From: SIG636 sp045537905
Lineage (GTDB): Bacteria; Bacillota; Clostridia; Oscillospirales; CAG-382
Assembly (NCBI GenBank): GCA_045537905.1
Contig: JAZSQJ010000051.1
Coordinates: forward strand, 1-9,526
DNA: 9,526 nucleotides
Reading direction: 5' to 3'
Notes under the pieces: generated by a model
The model's input: the letters and a program-made list of their open reading frames with translations, nothing else
Databases searched by the model: none
Told to the model about the DNA's origin: nothing
Part shown: piece by piece, positions 1 through 6,552 of the stretch
Layout: every line of letters starts with the position of its first letter
How positions within the stretch are numbered: the stretch's first letter is position 1
Translations under genes and position numbers: made by a program

Positions 1-88
1 TGAGAAAGAGTGCAGACAAGACGAACCGAGGCGATAACTGTAATACCACCCCACAAAAATATATTTTTGTGGGGACCCCGGAGTACTG
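1..88 (+). repeat. 88-base direct repeat, left copy
   Basis: Bases 1-88 are identical to 9439-9526, in the same orientation. The match runs exactly to both ends of the window, so its true length is unknown and may be greater on either side. It coincides with the foldable element described as copy A. Such an arrangement can mean a multicopy genomic repeat at which an assembly stopped, or overlapping ends of a circular sequence. No replication, integration or transposition gene is present to support a mobile element. Confidence 0.9.
49..74. repeat. 26-base perfect palindrome in repeat
   Basis: The arms CCCCACAAAAATA and its reverse complement abut with no spacer. In RNA they would form a hairpin of about 11 pairs, G-C rich at the base and A-U rich at the tip. 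It caps the predicted copy A structure and is absent from the diverged relative at 9265-9340, so it is a variable insertion rather than part of the conserved core. The same palindrome recurs in the right-hand copy. Confidence 0.85.
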
Positions 89-127
89 TGAGCCGAGGTT
101 CGTTTTGAACGAAAAAACAAATAAAAT

Positions 128-164
128 GTAGAAAATTCAGGGAAATTTTCCCTGAATTTTCTAC
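128..164 (+). terminator. Long perfect hairpin after copy A
   Basis: Arms of about 17 bases (128-144 and 148-164) pair perfectly around a three-base loop. The T-run after it on the + strand is short (TTTAGG). On the - strand the hairpin is followed by a T-rich stretch (ATTTTATTTGTTTTTT), so termination could also act leftward. It sits 24 bases after the end of the copy A core, separated by an A-rich linker. This is the same layout as the hairpin at 9360-9397 after the related element, which is why I tie it to the RNA candidate. Confidence 0.5.
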
Positions 165-220
165 TTTAGGTTGAGTATATTTTATTCTTTTTCGTGCTCT
201 GTGCCTTTGTCAGCGGTCTG

Positions 221-248
221 AACTGACTCCGCCTTTGCGGAGTCAGTT
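221..248. terminator. Intrinsic terminator-like hairpin
   Basis: A 12-pair G-C-containing stem (221-232 with 237-248) with loop CTTT lies five bases beyond the stop codon of the leftward DUF1292 gene. The + strand side is followed by GTTTTC. The - strand side lacks a T-run. Position suggests it ends the leftward metallopeptidase/DUF1292 transcript, but the T-tract would favour rightward termination, so the direction is unsettled. Confidence 0.55.
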
Positions 249-253
249 GTTTT

Positions 254-529
254 CTATTCTTCTTCGGGGTCGGGCATTTCGTCTATAATTTTTTGCACCA
301 TTTCCCATTCTTCCTCGGTTTCTATCTCCGAAAGCCTCAGTTCTTCCCCTTCTTCGTTAACAACCGACGCAAAAATCCTTGCATAGCCATCCTCATCTAC
401 AGAGTTATCCGTATAAATCATATAGCTTTTACCCGTTTCGTCGCTTTCAAATATACATACAACGTCATAGGTAAGCTCTTCACCGTTTTCGTTTTCCATA
501 GTGAAGCTCATATCTTCCATCATTTCCAT
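254..529 (-). CDS. DUF1292 family small acidic protein
   Basis: This 91-residue, strongly acidic protein matches the DUF1292 (YrzB-like, UPF0473) pattern of Bacillota. It has a core of short beta-type segments (YDVVCIFESDETGKSYMIYT, then a DEDGYARIFASVV-like stretch), followed by an EEEWEMVQKIID helix and an acidic tail. The family has no established biochemical role; members are cytosolic, with no signal peptide or membrane segment, and none is seen here. The start ATG has an AAGGAG box (539-544 complement) about nine bases upstream; in-frame ATGs at codons 4 and 7 are possible alternatives. It lies 48 bases downstream of the metallopeptidase gene on the same strand with no obvious terminator between them, so the two are probably co-transcribed. 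The gene looks intact. Confidence 0.8.
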   Translation of the reverse strand: MEMMEDMSFTMENENGEELTYDVVCIFESDETGKSYMIYTDNSVDEDGYARIFASVVNEEGEELRLSEIETEEEWEMVQKIIDEMPDPEEE

Positions 530-577
530 AAAGCCTTTCTCCTTTTTATATTAACGTATTTTTTGCATCAGAGGCAA

Positions 578-1156
578 TCAATTAACGTCCCTTTTTACCC
601 TTTTGCATTTTCCCAAGCGTGATATCAAAAGCGACCCTTCTTCATCAAGCCATTGTTTACATTCCCAATATTCGGGATAGTATTTCTCTACAAGGGCGTA
701 AAAAGCACGGGAATGGCTAAGATCCTTAAAATGGCACAGCTCGTGAACGACGATTGAGTCCAGCACCTCCTTCGGTGCCAGCATAAGCAGACAGTTAAAG
801 CTAAGGTTATGCCTGTTACTGCTTGTACCCCAACGGGAGCGGTAATTGTTAATAGTTATTTTTTTATAGCTTAAACCCATTATTTTTGCATAGTAGTCCA
901 CACGCTTTGGTATGTACTCCGCAGCTTCATCCATCAGCTTTTCTATATCCTCGTTTGTAAACTCGGGCAGGGCATCCGCCGTCTCCTTAAACCCTTTCTG
1001 CTCCTCAAGCTTTTTCTCTATCCAAGAGCGATGACCGGACACGATTACCTCTACGGAGGAGGAGGGCATATCCTTTGAAACACGGACTACTACTTCCCCG
1101 TTTTTTATTTGTATCGAAACGCTTGACCTGTCACTGCGTATAGTTTTATATTCCAT
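578..1156 (-). CDS. YgjP-type zinc metallopeptidase (DUF45/M48-like)
   Basis: The 192-residue protein matches the YgjP/COG1451 (DUF45) metallopeptidase family. The zinc-binding HELCH motif is at residues 138-142, with His138 and His142 as ligands and Glu139 as catalytic base. A downstream LSHSRAF segment carries a further conserved His at 148, followed by the family's F-ALVEKYYPEY helix. The RSRWGT motif at 106-111, just before the catalytic domain, is also diagnostic. There is no signal peptide, so it should be cytosolic; the substrates of this family are not well defined. A purine-rich AAAGGAGGGG box precedes the ATG. It is the first gene of a leftward unit with the DUF1292 gene, transcribed from a consensus promoter at 1174-1202. 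Length is somewhat below the roughly 230 residues usual for the family. No frameshift is seen. Confidence 0.88.
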   Translation of the reverse strand: MEYKTIRSDRSSVSIQIKNGEVVVRVSKDMPSSSVEVIVSGHRSWIEKKLEEQKGFKETADALPEFTNEDIEKLMDEAAEYIPKRVDYYAKIMGLSYKKITINNYRSRWGTSSNRHNLSFNCLLMLAPKEVLDSIVVHELCHFKDLSHSRAFYALVEKYYPEYWECKQWLDEEGSLLISRLGKCKRVKRDVN

Positions 1157-1173
1157 AGCATTACCCCTCCTTT

Positions 1174-1202
1174 ATTATATCCGCAAAGCAGATTAATGTC
1201 AA
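1174..1202 (-). promoter_or_regulatory. Consensus sigma-A promoter, leftward
   Basis: On the - strand there is a perfect TTGACA (1197-1202 complement), a 17-base spacer and a perfect TATAAT (1174-1179 complement). Transcription should begin near 1167, leaving a leader of only about eleven bases before the metallopeptidase ATG at 1156. The ribosome binding site AAAGGAGGGG begins directly after the -10 box, so part of it may lie upstream of the transcript start. Confidence 0.85.
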
Positions 1203-1208
1203 GCGGCA

Positions 1209-1237
1209 TTGACATTTTAGCTTTGATGCTTTATAAT
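1209..1237 (+). promoter_or_regulatory. Consensus sigma-A promoter, rightward
   Basis: A perfect TTGACA (1209-1214), a 17-base spacer and a perfect TATAAT (1232-1237) are present. Initiation near 1244 would place the AGGAGG box (1244-1249) at the very 5' end of the message, with the ATG at 1259 only about 15 bases in. Its -35 box is six bases from the -35 box of the leftward promoter. The two boxes form an inverted repeat, TGTCAA-N6-TTGACA (1197-1214). Confidence 0.87.
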
Positions 1238-1258
1238 TAGCGGAGGAGGTTTTTGCTT

Positions 1259-3193
1259 ATGGTCAAAAACAGATTAAAACGCAGCTTAGCATTGTCCCTG
1301 GGACTGGCAACGGCAATTGCATTGCCTTGCTGTGGCACCGACAGCAATACGGAGGACAGCAAGGACATACAGGAAAGCAGCATTATAAGTGAGGAAACCG
1401 ATATGTCTCCTTACGATGAATATAAAGGGGACTACTCCCCTATCAACGGCACCTACGGCGGTGTGGACGATTTGGGCAGAGTGCTGGCTGACGATACCGT
1501 TGGCACTGTGCGTCCCGACCGCTACGTGGGGATATTTTACTTTTTGTGGCAGGGTGAGCACGGCACAGGGGGCCCTTACGATAACACAAAAATAGTAAAG
1601 GAAAACCCTGAGGCAACAAACTCCGAGGCGGCTTGGATAGAAGCAGGCGGCGGCGGAGTTGGTGAGCATCACTTTTGGGGTGAGCCTTTGTTTGGCTATT
1701 ACACCTCCTCGGACACCTGGGTTATGCGTAAGCACTGTCAAATGCTTACCGATGCGGACGTGGACTTTATCTGCTTTGACGCCACCAACGCCTTTACCTA
1801 TACCGAGCGTGTTAAACAGCTTATTGCCGTGTGGTATGAGTATCTTGAGCAGGGCTATGACGTGCCCAAGCTGGTGTTTTACACCAACAGCGCCTCGGGC
1901 AAGACTATGAATACAATTTACAAGGATATATACGCTAACGCCGAGCTTAAGGCGGCGTATCCCCGCCTGGAGGAGCTGTGGTTTAACTGGGACGGAAAGC
2001 CTCTTATTATAGGCAACTCGGGCGACGGTGAGCTTGAGGCGGAGGTTAAGGAATACTTCCGAATAAAAGCCAACCAGTGGCCCAACGCCACGAGGAAGGC
2101 GGACGGCTTTCCTTGGATGGAGTTTTCCAGACTGCTTAAAAAGAGTGCGGTTTACGGACTGGACGGCAGGAAAGAGGTTATGAACGTTTCCATAGCCCAG
2201 CACAACGCCACGGTACGCTTCAGCTCCACCGCCTGGTACGGCGGCAACGACCGCAGCCGCAGCTACAAAAACAAGGCAAACGATACCGCCGAGGACGCTT
2301 ATTTGTACGGCTACAACTTTAAGTCTCAGTGGGAGTTTGCCCTTAAGCAAGACCCTGAGATGGTTTTTGTTACAGGCTGGAACGAGTGGGTTGCCCAACG
2401 ACAGCCCGCCCTTGCAAAGGAGCCTATAGTTTTTGTGGACTGTGCAGACTACAACACCAGCCGTGATGCTGAGCCTATGAGGGGCTATGCCGGCGACAAC
2501 TATTATATGCAGCTTATTGACTACGTAAGGCAGTACAAGGGTACCGCACCCCGAGTTGACGTAGGAGAGGATATCAGCATAGACATAGGCGGTAGCTTTG
2601 ACAGGTGGAGCGATAAGGGGATTACCGCCAGATACAGCGACTACAAAAACGATACCGCAGACAGAGACGCTACGGGCTTTGGCGGCATAAGCTACAAAAA
2701 CACCAGCGGCAGAAACGATATAGTAAAGGCGGCGGTAGCCAAGGATAAGGAAAGCTTTTATTTCTACGTAGAGACTGCCGAGGATATAACCCCTTATACA
2801 GACAAAAACTGGATGAGCCTGTTTTTGTGCACAGGCGGCGAGGGTTGGTACGGCTACGACTACGCTGTAAACGTGACCTGCCCCGAGGACGGGGGCAAGG
2901 CTGTGCTTTGCAGGTACAACGGCACCGCTTGGGAGAGGGTTTGCACCGTTGATATGAAAACCGAGGGTAATAAGCTAATGCTTGCCGTACCCAGAGCCGA
3001 GATAAATATGACAAGCCGGCTTTTTGAGCTTCAGTTCAAGTGGGCGGACAACTATACAGAGCAGGATATATGGAGCTTTTATACCGAGGGTGACGCTGCA
3101 CCCTACGGCAGACTTAACTACGTATATTCCAACGCAATAGCAAAAAACAAGGATGAACAAAACTCATCACAAGGAGAAGAAGATGGAAAGTAA
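1259..3193 (+). CDS. Secreted glycoside hydrolase-like lipoprotein with CBM9-like domain
   Basis: The 644-residue protein starts with a basic, then hydrophobic segment (2-24) ending in ALPCCG. It is probably a lipoprotein signal, although Pro before the first Cys is atypical. A Ser/Glu/Asp-rich linker follows. Residues about 85-428 resemble the (beta/alpha)8 GH71/GH99-like and WbsX-like families: YVGIFYFLW near the start, GEHHFWGE (135-142), a DFICFDATN strand, and the late GWNEW motif (373-377), whose Glu is a plausible acid residue. Residues about 430-628 resemble a CBM9/DOMON-type beta-sandwich. It probably acts on glycans at the cell surface; substrate unknown. A TTG at 1253 is too close to the AGGAGG box, so ATG 1259 is preferred. 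The gene has its own consensus promoter and overlaps the next gene by 11 bases. Family assignment is from remembered motifs. Confidence 0.65.
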   Translation: MVKNRLKRSLALSLGLATAIALPCCGTDSNTEDSKDIQESSIISEETDMSPYDEYKGDYSPINGTYGGVDDLGRVLADDTVGTVRPDRYVGIFYFLWQGEHGTGGPYDNTKIVKENPEATNSEAAWIEAGGGGVGEHHFWGEPLFGYYTSSDTWVMRKHCQMLTDADVDFICFDATNAFTYTERVKQLIAVWYEYLEQGYDVPKLVFYTNSASGKTMNTIYKDIYANAELKAAYPRLEELWFNWDGKPLIIGNSGDGELEAEVKEYFRIKANQWPNATRKADGFPWMEFSRLLKKSAVYGLDGRKEVMNVSIAQHNATVRFSSTAWYGGNDRSRSYKNKANDTAEDAYLYGYNFKSQWEFALKQDPEMVFVTGWNEWVAQRQPALAKEPIVFVDCADYNTSRDAEPMRGYAGDNYYMQLIDYVRQYKGTAPRVDVGEDISIDIGGSFDRWSDKGITARYSDYKNDTADRDATGFGGISYKNTSGRNDIVKAAVAKDKESFYFYVETAEDITPYTDKNWMSLFLCTGGEGWYGYDYAVNVTCPEDGGKAVLCRYNGTAWERVCTVDMKTEGNKLMLAVPRAEINMTSRLFELQFKWADNYTEQDIWSFYTEGDAAPYGRLNYVYSNAIAKNKDEQNSSQGEEDGK

Positions 3194-4568
3194 ACGCAGC
3201 AGTTTTTCCGGCAAGATAGGCTTTGTGCTGGCTGCCGCAGGCTCTGCCGTAGGGTTGGGTAACATCTGGCGTTTCCCCTACCTGGCGGCTAAATACGGCG
3301 GCGGTATATTCTTGCTGGTATATATTATTCTTGACGTAACCTTTGGCTACACCCTTATGTGTGCCGAGATTGCTATAGGCAGAAGAACAGGCAAAAGTGC
3401 TATTGACGCCTTTGGCTCCCTTAATAAAAAATACAGTTTCATCGGTGTTTTGGGTGCTATCGTCCCTATAATAGTGTTGCCCTATTACTCCGTTATAGGC
3501 GGTTGGGTTACTAAGTATCTGGTAAAGATAGCCTCGGGCGGATTAGGCGAGGCCGCCGTGGTGGAAGGGGTTGGCAAGGACGCCATTACCTACTTTGATA
3601 AGTTTATCGGTCAACCCATAGAGCCTATACTTTACTTTTTGTTTTTCATTGGCGTTACCGCCGTTATCGTGCTTTTCGGCGTGGAAAAGGGTATAGAAAA
3701 GGTTAGTAAGTTTATGATGCCCGTGCTGATAGTTTTAACTATCGGTATAGCCGTTTACTCTATGACCCTGCCAAACGCTATGGACGGCGTGGCTTATTAT
3801 CTTACCCCCGATTTTTCCAAGTTCTCCGTTAACACGGTTCTGGGCGCTATGGGTCAGCTGTTCTACTCTATGTCCCTGGCGATGGGTATTATGATAACCT
3901 ACGGCAGCTATATGAAAAAGGACGTAAGCATAGAGTCCTCTGTTTCTCAGATAGAGATTTTTGACACAGGCGTTGCCTTCCTCGCAGGTCTTATGGTTAT
4001 CCCTGCAGTGTTCTCCTTCTCAGGCGGTGACCCTGCGGGTATCAACGAGGGTCCCGGCCTTATGTTTGAGACCTTGCCCCGTGTATTCAACAACATTGGC
4101 ACCGTTGGCGGTACCGTAATCGGCGTGCTGTTTTTCCTGATGGTTTTCTTTGCGGCGCTTACCTCCTCCATATCCCTTATGGAAACCGTTGTTTCTATAT
4201 TCAGGGATAAGTTTGGCTGGGGAAGAAAAGGCGCCTGCCTGTTCGTGCTTGGCGGTACCGTTTTGCTTGGACTTCCCTCCGCCCTTGGTTTTAGCCTTTG
4301 GAAGAACGTTAAGGTAGCGGGTATGAGTATCCTTGATATGTTTGATTTCTCCGCTAACAGCATTATTATGCCCTTTGTGGCACTGTTGACCTGCTTGTTT
4401 ATAAGCTACGTTATTAAGCCAAAAGCTATTGAGGATGAGATTGAGCTTGTGGGAAAATTCAAACGCAAAAAAATGTTTAACGTTATGATAAAATACGTTG
4501 CGCCCGTGTTTATCGTGCTGATACTTATATCCTCCGTGCTTAACGCTTTGGATATAGTAAAGATTTAA
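3183..4568 (+). CDS. NSS-family sodium:amino acid symporter
   Basis: The 461-residue membrane protein has about 11 transmembrane segments, as in bacterial NSS (SNF) transporters such as MhsT and Tyt1. TM1 carries GSAVGLGNIWRFPYL (20-34); Ala22, Val23 and Asn27 fall at the same numbers as the sodium ligands of LeuT. Tyr102 fits the LeuT Tyr108 substrate position. TM6 has GQLFYSMSLAMG (224-235). TM8 has ALTSS (325-329), supplying the Thr/Ser of the second sodium site. Asp261 in TM7 fits the acidic residue of chloride-independent bacterial members. It imports amino acids with sodium at the cytoplasmic membrane; the exact substrate cannot be read. An upstream in-frame ATG at 3153 lacks a ribosome site, whereas AAGGAG at 3171-3176 is six bases before the ATG at 3183. 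That start overlaps the upstream stop codon, suggesting translational coupling. Confidence 0.93.
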   Translation: MESKRSSFSGKIGFVLAAAGSAVGLGNIWRFPYLAAKYGGGIFLLVYIILDVTFGYTLMCAEIAIGRRTGKSAIDAFGSLNKKYSFIGVLGAIVPIIVLPYYSVIGGWVTKYLVKIASGGLGEAAVVEGVGKDAITYFDKFIGQPIEPILYFLFFIGVTAVIVLFGVEKGIEKVSKFMMPVLIVLTIGIAVYSMTLPNAMDGVAYYLTPDFSKFSVNTVLGAMGQLFYSMSLAMGIMITYGSYMKKDVSIESSVSQIEIFDTGVAFLAGLMVIPAVFSFSGGDPAGINEGPGLMFETLPRVFNNIGTVGGTVIGVLFFLMVFFAALTSSISLMETVVSIFRDKFGWGRKGACLFVLGGTVLLGLPSALGFSLWKNVKVAGMSILDMFDFSANSIIMPFVALLTCLFISYVIKPKAIEDEIELVGKFKRKKMFNVMIKYVAPVFIVLILISSVLNALDIVKI

Positions 4569-4577
4569 GAAACCAAG

Positions 4578-4646
4578 CTTGCCCGGCAGGTAAGTGAAGT
4601 TTTCAACGCAAATGAAGTTGCCCTACGGGCAAGTGAGAAAGCTTCA
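4578..4646. repeat. Intergenic hairpin cluster with GTGAAGTT-type repeats
   Basis: This short stretch contains related units GTGAAGTT, ATGAAGTT and GTGAGAAAG. It can fold in competing ways. CTTGCCCG (4578-4585) pairs with CGGGCAAG (4626-4633). TTGCCC also pairs locally with GGGCAA around TAC, and an outer GTGAAG pairs with CTTCAC. The pattern resembles short palindromic intergenic repeats that I associate with gut Clostridia, though that is recollection rather than a comparison. It lies between the NSS stop codon and the shared terminator. Confidence 0.5.
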
Positions 4647-4672
4647 CCCAAAAGCATATTTTACTGACAACA

Positions 4673-4714
4673 AACACCCTCGAATAAGCGTTTTAAGTCT
4701 TATTCGAGGGTGTT
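4673..4714. terminator. Bidirectional terminator between convergent genes
   Basis: A perfect 16-pair stem (4673-4688 with 4699-4714) has a ten-base loop. It lies about 105 bases after the rightward NSS stop codon and 20 bases after the leftward putP stop codon, so it probably ends both transcripts. T-tracts are modest on both sides (GTTGTATTTAACTTTT on +, TGTTGTCAGT on -), so the very stable stem must do most of the work. Confidence 0.8.
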
Positions 4715-4734
4715 ATGTTGTATTTAACTTTTAA

Positions 4735-6282
4735 TTAGTCATCAATAGCTGCATTGGTAGCAGTGTCGAATATGGCGTTAATCTCGGCGTTAGGCTTTTT
4801 GGTAAGGAGGGTTGCTGCCACTGTAGCAATAAGACCTACGATAAAGCCGGGAATTATCTCGTACACGCCGGTGTTGTAAACAGCGGCGGTCATAATAGTG
4901 TTGGTAAACATAAGTAACCAAGCGATGTCTACAATCGCACCAACTATTATGCCCGTGCAAGCGCCAACGTAGTTAAGACGGCGCCAGAACAGAGAAAGGA
5001 TAACAACGGGACCGAAGGCTGCGCCGAACAAGCCCCAAGCGTTTTCAACCATCGCCATAATGTTGTTTGCCCAGCTGTTTGCATCGCTGATGCCGCTTAC
5101 TGCGATAAAGAAAGCAACGATAGAAACGATAAGCACCACTATACGGCCTACCCAAAGGGTCTCCTTATCGCTTGCCTTGTTCTTACGGATAAGAGGCTTA
5201 TAAAGGTCGCTGGTGAAAGCGGAGGATGCAACAAGAAGCTGAGAGTCAGCAGTAGACATTGCCGCCGCAACGATAGCCGCAAGCAGGAAGCCAACTATTA
5301 TATCGGGGAACAAATCCTGTACAACGGTAATAAATATGTTCTGCTGGTTGCCTGCAGGAATCAAGGTTTCTGCAAGGGAGGAGCCGTCGGAAAGAATAAA
5401 GGTTCTGCCGAGAACAGCTATGGCAACAGCCGCACCAAGGGTGATAACGAGCCAAGTGATAGCAACGGTAGAGGATTTTTTAACCATAGAGGGCTTTTCG
5501 ATAGCCATAAAGCGTACGAGAATGTGAGGCATACCGAAGTAGCCAAGACCCCAACCGAGACCCGACGCTATATCCTGCCAGCTTGCCTTAAAGGGGTTCA
5601 TTTCAAAAGCAGAGGCACCGTCGAAGGCGGACAGCAGACTGCTGTCAGAGTCGCCCATGGTCATAACTATCGGAACTGCAAGCAAAGCTATAAGCATAAG
5701 GATGCCCTGGAAAAAGTCTGTCCAGCAAACTGCCTTATAGCCGCCAAGGAAGGTGTACGCCAGAATAAGCAAAGCAAAAATACCTGCCGCAAGCTCAGGC
5801 TTGTCAGCCAAAGCGGGGATAACCGTGCTCATAACCTTTTGACCTGCAACGAAGGCAGAGGAAACGTAAACGGTAAAGCTTACGAGGAAGATGATAGCCG
5901 CAGTTATCTTGAGCACAGGGCTCTTAGAAGCAAAGCGGTTTGTGAGATACTGGGGCAAGGTAATAGAGTCGCCGGATGCGCGAGAGAAGCGACGGAGACG
6001 CTTAGCAACAAAAATCCAGTTGGCCGCCGTACCCAGAGCAAGACCGATACCTATCCAAACCTTGCCCATACCAAAAGCAAGAATACTGCCGGGGAAGCCC
6101 ATAAGCAACCAGCCGGACATATCGGACGCCTGCGCACTCATTGCTGTAACCCAAGGACCCATAGAGCGGCCGCCAAGGAAATAATCCTTTTCGCCATTTC
6201 CCTTGGAACGGAAGAAGAAAAACAAACCTATACCAAGGATAAGGATAAAATATGCCACAAAAGCAATTAAATCAAGACCCAA
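4735..6282 (-). CDS. putP: Sodium/proline symporter PutP
   Basis: This SSS-family (LeuT-fold) transporter couples sodium entry to proline uptake at the cytoplasmic membrane. From the TTG at 6282 it has 515 residues, close to the 502 of E. coli PutP. The ASDMSGW motif (52-58) puts Asp54 beside E. coli Asp55. AMSTADSQLL (341-350) supplies the Ser/Thr sodium-site pair (Ser343, Thr344; E. coli 340/341). GWGLGYFGMPHILVRFMA-like sequence around 243-260 and YEIIPGF near the end are also typical of PutP. An 18-codon upstream extension from another TTG at 6336 is possible but contains the promoter -10 box. AGGAGG (6291-6296 complement) is eight bases before the chosen TTG. It is a single-gene unit that converges on the NSS gene. 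Proline is the likely substrate by family resemblance, not proven. Confidence 0.92.
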   Translation of the reverse strand: MGLDLIAFVAYFILILGIGLFFFFRSKGNGEKDYFLGGRSMGPWVTAMSAQASDMSGWLLMGFPGSILAFGMGKVWIGIGLALGTAANWIFVAKRLRRFSRASGDSITLPQYLTNRFASKSPVLKITAAIIFLVSFTVYVSSAFVAGQKVMSTVIPALADKPELAAGIFALLILAYTFLGGYKAVCWTDFFQGILMLIALLAVPIVMTMGDSDSSLLSAFDGASAFEMNPFKASWQDIASGLGWGLGYFGMPHILVRFMAIEKPSMVKKSSTVAITWLVITLGAAVAIAVLGRTFILSDGSSLAETLIPAGNQQNIFITVVQDLFPDIIVGFLLAAIVAAAMSTADSQLLVASSAFTSDLYKPLIRKNKASDKETLWVGRIVVLIVSIVAFFIAVSGISDANSWANNIMAMVENAWGLFGAAFGPVVILSLFWRRLNYVGACTGIIVGAIVDIAWLLMFTNTIMTAAVYNTGVYEIIPGFIVGLIATVAATLLTKKPNAEINAIFDTATNAAIDD

Positions 6283-6312
6283 AACCGTGTCCTCCTTAAA
6301 AAAGTTTTGATA

Positions 6313-6341
6313 ATTATACCATATTTTGCTAAACAATGCAA
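6313..6341 (-). promoter_or_regulatory. Extended -10 promoter of putP
   Basis: On the - strand, TGGTATAAT gives an extended -10 (TATAAT, 6313-6318 complement). A weak -35 (TTGCAT, 6336-6341 complement) lies 17 bases upstream. Transcription would start near 6306, just before the AAGGAGG box at about 6291-6297. This placement argues that the putP start is the TTG at 6282, not 6336. The rest of 6342-6477 is A/T-rich, with nothing further recognised. Confidence 0.65.
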
Positions 6342-6477
6342 CTATTTTTTAATAAAAATACAAAAACAGCCCTCACTCTTACCAGGACAAAGGCTAAAAC
6401 TATCAAAGCAGAGACAAAATATCTAAATTAAGCGTTATATTTTATTAATTTTGCTGAATAAATATAAAGGAAAACTA

Positions 6478-6506
6478 TTGCAATGCGGTGGTAAATGTGA
6501 TAAACT
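6478..6506 (+). promoter_or_regulatory. Probable promoter of the ABC transporter operon
   Basis: TTGCAA (6478-6483), a 17-base spacer and TAAACT (6501-6506) preceded by TGA form a near-consensus extended -10 promoter. The start would be about 6513, giving a leader of some 40 bases before the permease ATG. No T-box, riboswitch or clear operator palindrome is visible in the leader. Confidence 0.5.
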
Positions 6507-6552
6507 ACGTCTGTATGTGCGTTTGGTGCAAAACTAACAGAGGAGGTACGGG

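Larger units (their letters stand above)
1..104 (+). ncRNA. Candidate structured RNA, copy A
   Basis: No RNA class is recognised. Read on the + strand it folds as follows. An outer helix pairs 21-27 with 97-103. Two adjacent G/A mismatches come next (28 with 96, 29 with 95), a tandem sheared-GA arrangement typical of functional RNA. The helix then resumes as 30-32 with 92-94. An inner, weaker helix is about 38-47 with 80-88, and a perfect 26-base palindrome (49-74) caps the structure. A diverged relative at 9265-9340 shares the blocks ACGAAYC, AGGYGATA, GTAC, GARCCGA and GGTTCGTT. It keeps the outer helix through one compensatory and one compatible change. The 5' end may lie left of the window. 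It could instead be a DNA-level repeat with an incidental fold. Confidence 0.45.

Noticed and set aside
1..110. CRISPR array or known riboswitch
   Set aside because: The repeat is not regularly spaced with unique spacers, and none of the riboswitch core motifs I can recall (TPP, FMN, cobalamin, c-di-GMP, c-di-AMP, ZTP) matches. No gene follows it in the expected position on the + strand.
1286..2398. A 370-codon open frame on the - strand
   Set aside because: It lies wholly inside the hydrolase-like gene. It has no ribosome site, low-complexity Val/Gly/Ala-rich translation and no domain; it arises from the codon bias of the real gene.
5524..6270. A 248-codon open frame on the + strand opposite putP
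   Set aside because: It overlaps clear PutP coding sequence, and the translation has no hydrophobic core or recognisable motif.
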